Shown: positions 14,978-24,063, counted from the stretch's first letter. The stretch is DNA of 64,000 nt from JAPWJZ01 sp966211335 (GCA_966211335.1 CBIHNF010000002.1:62001-126000), one strand, 5' to 3'. Notes: a model not told the origin generated them from the letters alone. Program-made: numbers and translations.

Positions 14978-17619
14978 AAAATGACAACACGTCGCCCCTC
15001 CGCAAAACTCTGAAGGAGCTGACGCCCGAGCAGCTGAAGTCGCTGGAGAAGCCGCTTGGCACCTCCGACCGCCCGTACCCCATGTGGGGCTCTCAGCGCA
15101 TCGAGAATGGCAACACCTCCTCGCTGGAGCAGGTGCTTTCGGTCATCGCGGACGACACCTATCCGATGAAGGTCTTCTCCGACCGTCCGTATAAGGAAGT
15201 CATCGCCATGGCATATTGCGATATGCCTGTGCCCTCCATGCTGCCGCTGTTCTTTGACGGTCTCGAGCGCCGCAAGCCCGATGCCACCAACCGCACGCAG
15301 ATGATGATCGGCGATCCCGGTCACGGTAAATCCTTCCTCGGCGCCCTGCAGGGCCGCCTGCGGTCGAAAGGCCCCGTCGAAGTCCTCGACTGCGGCGGCA
15401 AGAACATGCGCGAGCTGCTGTTCGAGATGGTTCTCGACTTCGGCACCGCCGATGCTCTGCCGAAAGCCATCGACAAGCGCGTTGCTGCGGGCACTTTGGA
15501 GCCCCTCAGCCATGCGCTGCTGAAAGCGCTGCCGGAAAACGTCGTCACCACGAATGAAGACGGCAAAGTTGTTTCGATCGACTGGAACGGCCTCAAAACT
15601 GCCGGCAACGATAAGGTCGAAGCCGCGTTTGAAACCCTGAAAAAAGTCTCGAAGATCGAAGGCCTCGACAACGCCGGCGGCAACGCCCTCGGCATGAACT
15701 CGCAATACGGCCCGCTGATCCAGAAATTCATCAAGGGCGAAGAGATCGTCCTCGACGAGTACAACAAATCGCGCGAAGGCACCGACGACAACCTGCAGAC
15801 CGTCTGGCAGTTCATGATCGGCGAGATCCGCGAATGCACGGTCGAAAACCCGCTGAAAAACAAGGACCAGGCTGCAGGGCCCTCGGAATTCACCTTCCGC
15901 CGCGAAGACACCAAAGTCGGCTTCTTCGTCACGCTGACCGGTAACAAGAAAGAGGACGGTGTCACCACGCGCTCCCTCAACAAATCGGTCTATTCGCGTC
16001 TGTCGCCGCAAACGCTGCCGGATCCCGACGTCATCGACTGGCAGCACCGTATCTGCCAGATGATGGTCGGCCTGCCGGTTTCGACCCTCTACACCGCCTT
16101 CAAAGACAACGCCGATAAAGACCCCGATGCCTTCGGCGACTGGCTGCTGTGGCTCCGCCGCACGAAAGCGGAAGTCGACGGCGCGCCCATTCCGGAACTG
16201 CAGGAAACCCTGCTGAAAAACTGGAAGAACGTCGTCAACTCGTCCGAAAAACTCGCCCGCTTCTATGACCGCTGGGCCGAGATCACGGATGCCGAGAAGA
16301 TCACCTCCAACGGCCACGCCGACCTCGTCGAGGAAGTGGACGATGAGTACACCAAGAAGGAAGGCATCGACTTCCGCAAAATCAAGCAGCACCTTGAGGA
16401 AGCTATTCCCATCCGCCCCCGCATGCAGAAAGAAGATGCCCCCCGCGCCTTCGATACGCGCGCCTGGGACAAGGCGCCGAAGCTCGGCGAACCGGTCGAG
16501 GAAAATCCCTCGCTCAACTTCGGCACCCGTCTCGCCGAATTCCTCGAGCGCATGGTCTACGAGAAATCGGGCGCCGTCGGCAAACCGAAGCTCTACGCCA
16601 AGCTGACGAAATCCATGCAGGAATTCGCGCTCCGCGACATCACCCTGCAGGAAGCCAGCCGCTCCAAGCAGCGCTCGGTTGAAGAAGACCTGAACATCTC
16701 GGCCTTCAACGACCGCGACCTGAACAAGCAGGCGCACATGGCCCGCCATGTGTTCTGTGATTACCTCCGCCAGACGAACCCTGAAATCAAGGGCACGGAT
16801 GACGACATCATCACGCCGAACAAGTTCTTCAACGCGCTGACCTTCATCTCGCAGCAGGAAACCGCCACGAAGAATGAACTCTTCGTCGCCAACTCCGACC
16901 TCGAGACCGCCTTTGCGGGCAAGCCGCTCGCGGGCGCGGTCATCAAGGACTCTGCCGCTTATGCAGCACAAGGCCGCGATGACCTCGACTTCACCTTGAA
17001 GGATCTCGTGACGCATGACGACTTCATGGCATCGCTCGCCATGCCGACCGTCGGCGCCAAGAACCTGTCGTCCATCTGGGAGCAGAACATCCGCCCCCTG
17101 ACCAAGGGCGACGCGGCGAATGACACCGCACCCGCGGCGGCAGCACCGGCCTCCAACTCTATCCTCGACCTTGACGAGGCGCTTTTCATCGCTGAAAACC
17201 GCTCCGACAAGAAAATCGCGATGACCTCGCTGCAGGTCCGCTTCAAGGATGAAGACGGCGAGCGCCCTGTGTCCATCCACGTCGTGCGCAACGAAGCGCG
17301 CGGCAAGACGCTCGTCGTCTCGGAAAAAGTGCCGTCCAAACTCCTCGCCGCCTTCAAAGAGGCAGGCATCACCCACGTCGACCGCAACGACGCCAACGCA
17401 GCGACCAAGGTCGAAGCGGCGGTGGGCGAGCTGACGCGCGGCATGCCGGCTTCGGTGAAAGACCGCCTCGTCGATGCGTTCAAGTACCGCAACGAAGTCG
17501 CGACCGAGCACCTCGAAGGCAAGAACCCCGGCCTTTCGGAACTTCTCGTCGACCCGAAAATCGACATGATGTACCCGAAATTCGTGGTCAAGAGCGACCG
17601 CAAAGTGGCGGGCATGTAA
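14974..17619 (+). CDS. Large MoxR/CobS-like AAA+ ATPase
   Basis: An 881-aa protein with an N-terminal third carrying an AAA+ core. Walker A is GDPGHGKS (113-120), Walker B ends in LDE (Asp261-Glu262), sensor 1 has an Asn in TLTGNKKED (about 324), and SRLSPQ (about 340) is arginine-finger-like. MoxR and CobS ATPases normally have 300-400 residues. Here over 500 further residues follow, helical and charged, without a domain I can name. MoxR ATPases pair with VWA proteins to remodel or insert metal into target proteins. The gene starts within the stop of the VWA gene (ATGA), which supports a complex of the two. Confidence 0.8.
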   Translation: MKNDNTSPLRKTLKELTPEQLKSLEKPLGTSDRPYPMWGSQRIENGNTSSLEQVLSVIADDTYPMKVFSDRPYKEVIAMAYCDMPVPSMLPLFFDGLERRKPDATNRTQMMIGDPGHGKSFLGALQGRLRSKGPVEVLDCGGKNMRELLFEMVLDFGTADALPKAIDKRVAAGTLEPLSHALLKALPENVVTTNEDGKVVSIDWNGLKTAGNDKVEAAFETLKKVSKIEGLDNAGGNALGMNSQYGPLIQKFIKGEEIVLDEYNKSREGTDDNLQTVWQFMIGEIRECTVENPLKNKDQAAGPSEFTFRREDTKVGFFVTLTGNKKEDGVTTRSLNKSVYSRLSPQTLPDPDVIDWQHRICQMMVGLPVSTLYTAFKDNADKDPDAFGDWLLWLRRTKAEVDGAPIPELQETLLKNWKNVVNSSEKLARFYDRWAEITDAEKITSNGHADLVEEVDDEYTKKEGIDFRKIKQHLEEAIPIRPRMQKEDAPRAFDTRAWDKAPKLGEPVEENPSLNFGTRLAEFLERMVYEKSGAVGKPKLYAKLTKSMQEFALRDITLQEASRSKQRSVEEDLNISAFNDRDLNKQAHMARHVFCDYLRQTNPEIKGTDDDIITPNKFFNALTFISQQETATKNELFVANSDLETAFAGKPLAGAVIKDSAAYAAQGRDDLDFTLKDLVTHDDFMASLAMPTVGAKNLSSIWEQNIRPLTKGDAANDTAPAAAAPASNSILDLDEALFIAENRSDKKIAMTSLQVRFKDEDGERPVSIHVVRNEARGKTLVVSEKVPSKLLAAFKEAGITHVDRNDANAATKVEAAVGELTRGMPASVKDRLVDAFKYRNEVATEHLEGKNPGLSELLVDPKIDMMYPKFVVKSDRKVAGM

Positions 17620-17961
17620 TTGGCAGATCCGGTCCCGCAACATCAGATGTCGAACGACATTCTCGATAAGATCGGCGCAGCCGCCGCGCAGCAGAAGGCG
17701 ATGGAGCGTGGTCCCACGTTCCTGCCGCACGGCTGCCGGCTGTTCCGCGTCGAAGCGGGCTGGGAAGCCAACATGATCAAGCGCGACAAAGCCGTCGCGT
17801 CATGCGACACGCTTTTGTCGCTGGAAGAAGCGGTGCGGTCCGAAGACGTGAAAGTCCTGTTCATCCCGATGAGCGCGACATTCACCGATGCCGACATCGA
17901 GAAAATCTGCCAGCGCAACGGCGTCACTAAAACATTATTCAAAGAGGTCAAAACGTCATGA
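17620..17961 (+). CDS. Small protein of the VWA-AAA+ operon, unknown
   Basis: Up to 113 aa, soluble. Read from TTG 17620, directly after the AAA+ stop with GGCGGG upstream; ATG 17647 (MSNDILDKIG) without a ribosome site is the alternative and gives 104 aa. The C-terminal half alternates strands and helices (VKVLFIPMSATFTDADIEKI). No family is recognised. The stop overlaps the next start (ATGA), so it belongs to the same coupled unit and may be an adaptor. Confidence 0.65.
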   Translation: MADPVPQHQMSNDILDKIGAAAAQQKAMERGPTFLPHGCRLFRVEAGWEANMIKRDKAVASCDTLLSLEEAVRSEDVKVLFIPMSATFTDADIEKICQRNGVTKTLFKEVKTS

Positions 17962-19454
17962 GTGGCGCCCGTTACATCAAGCAAGCGATCATTGCAGCGC
18001 TGGTCGATCACCCCGACCAGGACCGTTACAAGACGCGCGCTTTCTCCAACGACAACCTTGCCCAGTCGATGGAAGCCTCCGCTCAAGGCCACAAGCTGAC
18101 CAAGGCAGATTTCTTCACGCCCGACGATGAAGGCCGCTATATCATCGACACGCCCGGCTTCTGGAAGAACTTCGACAAGGTCCTCGATGTGCTGAACAAG
18201 TCCGGCGAAAAATTCGTCATGGACGATTTCACGCGCTACCTCGACCGCAACGAAACCCGCAACCTGCTGGAAAGCGCCAAGGAAAACCAGGGCCTGTCCA
18301 AAATCTTCAGCCAGCCCGTCTGGCAGGGCCGCTTCGACGAGATGGAGCGCCTGTGGTACAAAGTGCCCGTGCCGCATCGCCGCGATACTTTCCGCAACGA
18401 CGGCCTGCTCGATCCGGCCCTCAAGCGCAACCTTCTGGCCTTTGAAGGCCGCGCCATGCCGGAAGACGGCCTTGCAAAAGCGGGCCTCACCGCCAATGAT
18501 CTCCGCTCCGCGTTTATCGAGCGCGGCAACTTTGAAGAAGTGAACCGCAAGCTGGGTCAGGCCGGCGATTACTTCAAAAAAGATTACCTCATGCTGCCCG
18601 ACAATGCGGGCGACACCGTCTTCTACTACCAGAACGCCTGGGACAAGTATGACGACCTCGTGAAAGGCATGAAGTCGCACGGCGAAAAATTCGAAGTGGC
18701 GGATTTCGTCCGCCCCGTCGGTTTCGTCTCGACCATCCTCGCCCGCGCCGCCGAGCGCAAGGCGCTATCGAAAATCTTCACCGCCGACCATTGGGTCGAC
18801 CGCCTGCCCGAAATGCTGGAACTCTGGGGCCAGGTGAAAGAAGGCTGGAAAACCTCCGCCATGAGCGCGCGAGATTTTGACAACGCCTATTCCGATGCCG
18901 AAAGCAAAACCTACGCCAAGAAGGTCGATTTCACCGCCTTTGACGGCAAGGCTGCGCTGCTGAGCCCCATCGCGGGTTCGGAAGGCCCGGCTGCCATCCT
19001 TCCCCTTGGCCTTCGCGCCCTGTGGGATGATTACGCGGCGGTTGAAAAACGCCTCGCGCAAACCGGCGAAAAAATCAAAACCTCCGATCTGCGCACCTCA
19101 TCGGGCCTCATCGGCAATACCTGTCTCATGGGCGCCGTGAAGTTCGGCCATTTCGACAAAGTGGTCGATATCGCGCGCAAATCGGCAGAGCCGCTCACGC
19201 TGGACGATTTCCTCTCCAAAGACCGTCACGGCAACACGCTGCTGAACATTCTGGCAGAGCGCAACCAGCTGAACGCCGTCTTCTCCCCCGACCTTTGGGC
19301 AGGCCGCGTCAACGACATGAAAACCCTCTGGATGAACGTCCGCGTTGGCGATAAATCGCAGGTTGATTTCCAGCAAGCAGAAGTCGCCGCCAAACAGGCG
19401 ACGCTGAAGCTGCAGGCCAAAGACCGCTTCAAACTGAAGCCGGGTGGGTTCTAA
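17958..19454 (+). CDS. Repeat protein of the VWA-AAA+ operon, unknown
   Basis: A 498-aa soluble protein built of about three or four diverged repeats. Each has a W-x-x-(F/Y)-D helix, a GEKF-x-x-x-DF turn, a helix, LSKIF or LNAVF, and a W...EM..LW closing helix. Examples are FSQPVWQGRFDEMERLW, FTADHWVDRLPEMLELW and FSPDLWAGRVNDMKTLW. The spacing and the DRHGNTLLNILAERNQ segment (about 425) recall ankyrin repeats, so it is probably an alpha-helical binding scaffold. It is the last gene of the operon, with an ATGA overlap upstream and a terminator downstream. Confidence 0.7.
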   Translation: MSGARYIKQAIIAALVDHPDQDRYKTRAFSNDNLAQSMEASAQGHKLTKADFFTPDDEGRYIIDTPGFWKNFDKVLDVLNKSGEKFVMDDFTRYLDRNETRNLLESAKENQGLSKIFSQPVWQGRFDEMERLWYKVPVPHRRDTFRNDGLLDPALKRNLLAFEGRAMPEDGLAKAGLTANDLRSAFIERGNFEEVNRKLGQAGDYFKKDYLMLPDNAGDTVFYYQNAWDKYDDLVKGMKSHGEKFEVADFVRPVGFVSTILARAAERKALSKIFTADHWVDRLPEMLELWGQVKEGWKTSAMSARDFDNAYSDAESKTYAKKVDFTAFDGKAALLSPIAGSEGPAAILPLGLRALWDDYAAVEKRLAQTGEKIKTSDLRTSSGLIGNTCLMGAVKFGHFDKVVDIARKSAEPLTLDDFLSKDRHGNTLLNILAERNQLNAVFSPDLWAGRVNDMKTLWMNVRVGDKSQVDFQQAEVAAKQATLKLQAKDRFKLKPGGF

Positions 19455-19484
19455 ACAGTTCAGGGATATGCTGACTTGATGAAA

Positions 19485-19511
19485 AGCCGGATCGCAAGAT
19501 CCGGCTTTTTT
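19485..19511 (+). terminator. Terminator of the VWA-AAA+ operon
   Basis: A perfect 9-bp stem (AGCCGGATC with 19498-19506, GCAA tetraloop) followed by six T, 30 bases after the last gene. Confidence 0.9.
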
Positions 19512-19545
19512 CATTCATTCCATTGTTGAGGATGACATATTTTAA

Positions 19546-20436
19546 TTACTTAAACTTATTCTGGTCCGGCTTGTTCTTGTCGGTTTTTTTCTGGTCATAC
19601 ACCGGGTCGTTCGCGGCGCCCTCGTTGAGGCGGAAGGCGAAGTTGGGGCTGACCGATATGACCGGAGGCACCTGGAAGTCTTTTGAGTCATAGCGGACTT
19701 CCTTGCCGGCGATGGTGCGGACTTTGCCGCCGGCGGCTTCCACAATGGCCTGCCCGGGCGCGACGTCCCACCACTTGGTGCGGCCTTCGCGCTTGAGCGG
19801 GTAAATGACGGAAGCATCGGCCGAGTTTTCGGCCACCTGGCAGGCGCGCAGAATACCGGGCTTCGGGTCGATATTGACGGCCTTGCCGAACTGCTCGGTC
19901 AGGTAACCCTTCACCATGGGCATATTCGTGCTGGGCTCGTTCATCAACACGCGGGGCGTTTCGGCCAGCGTCGTCGACGGCCCTAGCTTTTCGCGGATGC
20001 CGAGGGCGCCGATTTTTTCGCCCGTGCCGGGGCCTGCGCCCACGAACATCACATCAAAAGCGGGGTGGTAGATCGCGCCGAGTACAACTTTGTTATCGAC
20101 GACGAGCGAGATGGCGACGACGAAGGCACCGGTCTTGCTGGTGAATTCCTTGGTGCCGTCCAAGGGATCAACCGTCCAGAAAGTGCCTTTGGAAATATCG
20201 GGAATTTCGCCGCGCTCATAGGCTTCTTCTGACACAATCGGAATGTCCGGCGTCAGTTTGGCGAGGCGGGCGAGAATGATTTTTTCCGCCGCAATATCGG
20301 CGTCCGTCACTTCGCTGCCGTCGTTCTTGATGCGGACGGCGGTGTCCGCATGGTAGAACTTCAAAATCTCCGCACCCGCTTCACGCGCAATGCTCTCGAC
20401 TTCCGGCAGAAATGCTTTGGGATTATCGACGCTCAT
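19546..20436 (-). CDS. cysQ: 3'(2'),5'-bisphosphate nucleotidase CysQ
   Basis: Hydrolyses the PAP produced during sulfate assimilation. The 296-aa inositol-phosphatase-fold protein has the metal-site motifs Glu-Glu (70-71, VSEEAY), DPLDGT (90-95) and WWDVAPGQAIVEAAGG (about 218). A Lys/Asp/Asn-rich tail of about 20 residues follows the conserved fold. It is convergent to the VWA-AAA+ operon and stands alone. Confidence 0.93.
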   Translation of the reverse strand: MSVDNPKAFLPEVESIAREAGAEILKFYHADTAVRIKNDGSEVTDADIAAEKIILARLAKLTPDIPIVSEEAYERGEIPDISKGTFWTVDPLDGTKEFTSKTGAFVVAISLVVDNKVVLGAIYHPAFDVMFVGAGPGTGEKIGALGIREKLGPSTTLAETPRVLMNEPSTNMPMVKGYLTEQFGKAVNIDPKPGILRACQVAENSADASVIYPLKREGRTKWWDVAPGQAIVEAAGGKVRTIAGKEVRYDSKDFQVPPVISVSPNFAFRLNEGAANDPVYDQKKTDKNKPDQNKFK

Positions 20437-20528
20437 GATGCGTATTATATTTACATATCGTTAAGGAACCGTCAACCGCCCTGTCGCGGGTAAAGTCTTA
20501 AAAAGATTCAATTCTTTAGCCGTGCGTA

Positions 20529-20557
20529 TTGACGGCCACGGTGAGGAGACATATTGT
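20529..20557 (+). promoter_or_regulatory. Sigma-70-type promoter of the zapA unit
   Basis: TTGACG (20529-20534), 17 bases, TATTGT (20552-20557), about 78 bases before the first gene of the unit. Confidence 0.6.
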
Positions 20558-20634
20558 AGGATTTATCAGATAATAACATCGTTAAGACGGTTCAAAAACC
20601 GCGTCAAGTATCGAAGCATAAAGGGGTTTTGCCC

Positions 20635-20850
20635 ATGAAATCTGCTCTCAAGCCCGCCCTTGAAAATCTCGACAAGGCGCTCGCCAAGCTGGAATCGGCT
20701 GTTGAAAAGCGCTTCCTCACCGTGAAAAAGGCGAAGGAAGAACCGCAGCTCGACCTTTCCGCCCGCAACGAGCGCGAGGTGAACAAGAAAATCGCCGCCA
20801 AGCTCGACCAGACGATCAATCGCCTCGAAATGCTGCTGACGGAGGAATAA
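20635..20850 (+). CDS. Small coiled-coil protein encoded before zapA
   Basis: A 71-aa, highly charged helical protein with heptads (LENLDKALAKLESAVEKR and INRLEMLLTEE), resembling the small DUF4164-type proteins next to zapA in alphaproteobacteria. ATG 20635 has AAGGGG at good distance. It lies three bases before zapA, so a shared role at the division site is plausible but unproven. Confidence 0.75.
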   Translation: MKSALKPALENLDKALAKLESAVEKRFLTVKKAKEEPQLDLSARNEREVNKKIAAKLDQTINRLEMLLTEE

Positions 20851-20853
20851 ATC

Positions 20854-21237
20854 ATGGCTGAAGTAAACATCACACTGAATGGCCGCATCTACGAAATCGC
20901 CTGCGACGCCGGGCAGGAGGGCAGGGTTGTTGACCTCGCCGCCTATATCGACCAGCGGCTGCAGCAAATCTCCAAATCCGGCGCGGCGTATAATGACGCC
21001 CATCTGCTGGTCCTGACCAGCCTTGTGCTGGCGGACGAGCTGTTTGAAGCCCAGGAAGGCCCCAAACCCGCCCGCGCCCTTGCCCAGCAGGCGGCGGCAC
21101 CGATCACCAATAATCCCAATGTTAACAATGCCGCAGCCGAAAAAGCCAGCAAGGAGGAAGAGCTTGCGCTCGCCAAATTGCTGGACCAGGTGGCTAAACG
21201 CATTGATTCCATTGCGCAACGGGTACAATCGGCCTAG
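20854..21237 (+). CDS. zapA: Cell division protein ZapA
   Basis: Cross-links FtsZ filaments at the Z ring. The 127-aa product has the ZapA start (MAEVNITLNGRIYEIAC) and the globular part DLAAYIDQRLQQISKSG. An Ala-rich linker leads to a C-terminal helix (about 90-127). It is followed by a 6S RNA and 5-formyltetrahydrofolate cyclo-ligase, a widely conserved order in proteobacteria that supports all three calls. Confidence 0.93.
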   Translation: MAEVNITLNGRIYEIACDAGQEGRVVDLAAYIDQRLQQISKSGAAYNDAHLLVLTSLVLADELFEAQEGPKPARALAQQAAAPITNNPNVNNAAAEKASKEEELALAKLLDQVAKRIDSIAQRVQSA

Positions 21238-21242
21238 ATTAC

Positions 21243-21418
21243 TTTCCGGAAGGCAGCTGCAGCGTGCGTAAGACAGCACTGTCCCAGAGGCCGATAAGAT
21301 CGCTATGGATGCTGTCACTGTCCAGACCGTGGTTTGGGTATATGGTGTCCAACCTGTTAACACAGGGCCTAGCGGATAACCCCGTCAACGGCGCAGGTGG
21401 CTCCTTCCACTCTTCTTT
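21243..21418 (+). ncRNA. ssrS: 6S RNA
   Basis: The 205-base gap between zapA and the 5-FCL gene is the classical site of 6S RNA, which sequesters housekeeping RNA polymerase. The ends can pair (GGAAGG near 21250 with CCTTCC near 21412), and internal complementary stretches are compatible with a long rod with a central bubble. The GGGCCTAGCGG stretch near 21367 would lie in the 3' arm. The exact ends are estimated. Confidence 0.7.
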
Positions 21419-21442
21419 TGACCCGAGCGGAGATTTTTAGAC

Positions 21443-22054
21443 TTGGCGCCGCACGATCCCTCCCCATTTTTAAGCAAGGACGCCGTTCGCCTTGCCGCCT
21501 TTGAAAAACGCCAGGCGCTGCCGAAGGAATACCGCGCAGCGGCCTCGCTTGCCCTTAAGGACAACTTCCTTAAAAACGTAGAGCTGCCGCCATCCGGCGC
21601 GGTCGTTTCCGCCTACATGCCCTTCAATTCTGAACTCGACCCGAAACCGCTGATGCACCACCTGCTGGATGCGGGCTACCGCATCGTCATCCCGACCGTC
21701 ATCAACAATGCCGCATCATTGGAATTCCGCACCTGGACACCGGCGACGCCGGTGTACAAAAACCTGCACGGCATCGAAGAGTCGGACGAGAAGCATTCCG
21801 AAGTGCTGCTGCCCGAGCTGATGATTGTGCCGCTGATCGCCTTCGACGCGCAGGGCAACCGCATGGGTTACGGCTCCGGCCAGTTCGACCGCACGTTTGA
21901 GCATCTGCAGCAGGTGCGGCAGAAGTTTTTCGCCGTCGGCGTCGCCTTTGAAGCGCAGCGTGTCGAAGTGGTGCCGACCGATATGCATGATTTTCCGCTG
22001 CACCGTATCGTGACCGATACAAACGTCTATAACCCGCCGGGAGCCAAACTTTGA
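21443..22054 (+). CDS. fau: 5-formyltetrahydrofolate cyclo-ligase
   Basis: Converts 5-formyl-THF to 5,10-methenyl-THF with ATP (YgfA/MTHFS family). The 203-aa product has the KRQALP-type N-terminal Arg/Lys region and the C-terminal signature MGYGSGQFDRTFEHL (about 142-156). The start is a TTG at 21443; no early in-frame ATG exists, and CGGAG lies upstream. The stop overlaps the next gene (TTGA). Confidence 0.92.
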   Translation: MAPHDPSPFLSKDAVRLAAFEKRQALPKEYRAAASLALKDNFLKNVELPPSGAVVSAYMPFNSELDPKPLMHHLLDAGYRIVIPTVINNAASLEFRTWTPATPVYKNLHGIEESDEKHSEVLLPELMIVPLIAFDAQGNRMGYGSGQFDRTFEHLQQVRQKFFAVGVAFEAQRVEVVPTDMHDFPLHRIVTDTNVYNPPGAKL

Positions 22055-22872
22055 GAATTTTATTCCTCGGCGATGTGGTCGGCAGAGATGCGCGGGATGC
22101 GGTGACGGCCGCGCTGAAAGACCTGCGGGCGCGCTATAAACTCGATGCCATTATCGTCAACTGCGAAAACGCGGCGCATGGCTTTGGCGTGACGGCACAG
22201 ATCTGCGACGACTTTTACAAAGCCGGCGTTGACTGCCTCACCACCGGCAACCATGTCTGGGACCAGCGCGAAATTATTGCCTATATCGAGCGCGATGCGC
22301 GCCTTCTGCGCCCCATGAACTATCCGGAAGGCACGCCCGGCCGCGGCTCCTACATCATCCAGACGCAGCGCGGCGAAAAGATCCTCGTTGCCAACCTTAT
22401 GGCGCGGCTGTTCATGGATGCGATGGACGACCCCTTCGCCGCCGTCAACAAGCTGTGCAATACGCACCGCCTTGGCAAAGACGTCAACGCCATCTTCATC
22501 GATTTCCACGGCGAAGCGTCATCCGAAAAAATGGCGCTCGGCAATTATGTGGACGGCCGCGCGTCCTTCGTCGTCGGCACGCATACGCATGTGCCCTCGG
22601 CCGATGCGCGCATTTTGCCGAAGGGCACGGGCTATATGACGGACGCCGGCATGACGGGCTGCTATGACAGCGTTATCGGCATGGATGTGCAGCTGGCGGT
22701 CAACCGCTTTGTGCGCAAAGTGCCGGGCGAAAAACTGTTTCCGGCCTCCGGCCCCGTCACCATGTGCGGCGTGCTGATCGAGGTCGACGGCAAGACCGGC
22801 CTTTGCACCAAAGTTGAACCCTTCCGCTCGGGCGGGCACCTGCAACAAGCCATACCGGAGAGCATTTCATGA
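22051..22872 (+). CDS. YmdB-family metallophosphoesterase
   Basis: A 273-aa calcineurin-like phosphodiesterase of the TIGR00282/YmdB type. Metal ligands are in FLGDVVGRDARD (5-16), NCENAAHG (about 40-47), TTGNHVWDQ (about 66-74), and later the VGTHTHVPSAD segment. Bacillus YmdB hydrolyses 2',3'-cyclic nucleotides. The TTG start overlaps the upstream stop by four bases, and its own stop overlaps the next ATG. Confidence 0.93.
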   Translation: MRILFLGDVVGRDARDAVTAALKDLRARYKLDAIIVNCENAAHGFGVTAQICDDFYKAGVDCLTTGNHVWDQREIIAYIERDARLLRPMNYPEGTPGRGSYIIQTQRGEKILVANLMARLFMDAMDDPFAAVNKLCNTHRLGKDVNAIFIDFHGEASSEKMALGNYVDGRASFVVGTHTHVPSADARILPKGTGYMTDAGMTGCYDSVIGMDVQLAVNRFVRKVPGEKLFPASGPVTMCGVLIEVDGKTGLCTKVEPFRSGGHLQQAIPESIS

Positions 22873-23420
22873 CCGAGAACCAGAATTTCAAAGAAAAGAA
22901 TTACAAGTTCCTGAAACCAGTCGCCATTGCCGCGCTTTGCGCCGCGGTCATGATCGGGGGATATATCGTGACGGAAAAACAGCCGCCCTTGAACGGCGAC
23001 ACGCCCGGCGTGACCTCCACCCTGCCGGTCGAGAAAGCCGTTTTTGAAACGCAGAACGGCGAGAAGCATGAAGTGGAGCTGGAAGTCGCGACCAAGCCCG
23101 TCGACCTTGAAATGGGCCTGATGTTCCGCAAGGAAATGGCGAAGGACCACGGCATGCTGTTTGAAATGGGGCATACCCCCGCGCCGACCTCCTTCTGGAT
23201 GAAGAACACCTATATTTCGCTCGATATCATCTACATCGATGAAAACGGACGCATCATCAACATCGCCCGCAAGGCGGTGCCGAAATCGCTGACTTCCATC
23301 CCCTCGGGCGGGCCCGTGACGGGCGTCATCGAGCTGAATGGCGGCAGGGCGGATGAGCTGGGCCTGCGCATCGGCGACGAGGTCAACCACCCGTACTTCA
23401 ACGCGGCCGCGGGCAAGTAA
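22869..23420 (+). CDS. DUF192 protein, membrane-anchored
   Basis: A 183-aa protein with a single N-terminal hydrophobic segment (about 18-33), then the DUF192 beta-fold. Characteristic motifs are LMFRKEMAKDHGMLF, SFWMKNTYISLDIIY and GVIELNGGRADELGLRIGD. It is probably anchored in the inner membrane with the domain in the periplasm. Function of the family is unknown. The ATGA overlap with ymdB shows co-translation. Confidence 0.88.
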   Translation: MTENQNFKEKNYKFLKPVAIAALCAAVMIGGYIVTEKQPPLNGDTPGVTSTLPVEKAVFETQNGEKHEVELEVATKPVDLEMGLMFRKEMAKDHGMLFEMGHTPAPTSFWMKNTYISLDIIYIDENGRIINIARKAVPKSLTSIPSGGPVTGVIELNGGRADELGLRIGDEVNHPYFNAAAGK

Positions 23421-23430
23421 CCGGGCCTTC

Positions 23431-24063
23431 ATGCAAACGCACAGCCGGGAACAATTCGCCTTCGCCCTCTGCCTTGCGGCCATGGCGGGCTATGTCGACG
23501 CGTTCGGCTTTATCACGCTTGCCGGCAACTTCGTGTCCTTCATGACCGGCAATACGACGCGCCTCGCGGTGGCGCTCGGCGGCTCTCCGGCCTCGACCTC
23601 GCTGCTGCCGGGGCTGATCACGCTTTTCTTCGTCGCGGGCGTCATGGCGGGGTCTGTCATCGCGCATGTCGCAACACGTCATCGCGCCGCCGCCGTGTTA
23701 TCCTTCCTCACCAGCTGCCTGCTGGGTGCTGCCCTATTGGAGGCGTCAGCGCCGGTCTATGCCAGCATCCTGCTCGCCGTCGGCATGGGCGCCGCCAATT
23801 CGATCTACGACAAAAGCGGGGAGGTGCAGCTCGGCGTCACCTATATGACCGGCACGCTGGTCAAGGTCGGCCAGCGGCTCACCGCCATGTTCTGGGGCGG
23901 TTCCAGAACCGCTTGGCAGCGTCCTGCGGGGCTTTGGTGTAGCCTGCTTGCCGGCGGCGTCCTTGGCACCCTGGCGCATCAGGCTTTCGGCGATGCCGGC
24001 ATGATTCCGCTGGTAGTTTTTTCGGGTCTATTGTTGGCAACGGCATATGTGCGCCAATATTAA
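23431..24063 (+). CDS. DUF1275 (YoaK-type) membrane protein
   Basis: A 210-aa integral membrane protein with about six helices and the family motifs GYVDAFGFITLAGNFVSFMTGN (a 22-residue region near the start) and TYMTGTLVKVGQRL (about 138). Transport activity is presumed but unproven. I prefer ATG 23431, ten bases after the DUF192 stop. A longer frame open from 23338 would overlap that gene. Confidence 0.9.
   Translation: MQTHSREQFAFALCLAAMAGYVDAFGFITLAGNFVSFMTGNTTRLAVALGGSPASTSLLPGLITLFFVAGVMAGSVIAHVATRHRAAAVLSFLTSCLLGAALLEASAPVYASILLAVGMGAANSIYDKSGEVQLGVTYMTGTLVKVGQRLTAMFWGGSRTAWQRPAGLWCSLLAGGVLGTLAHQAFGDAGMIPLVVFSGLLLATAYVRQY

Noticed and set aside
11870..17619. Naming the VWA-AAA+ pair cobaltochelatase CobT-CobS
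   Set aside because: Both proteins are far longer than CobT and CobS, CobN is absent nearby, and two unknown genes belong to the operon.
14950..17730. A 926-codon minus-strand frame antisense to the AAA+ gene
   Set aside because: Product has shadow composition (Arg, Val, Phe, Gly rich) with no domain; the sense strand has Walker motifs and coupled starts.
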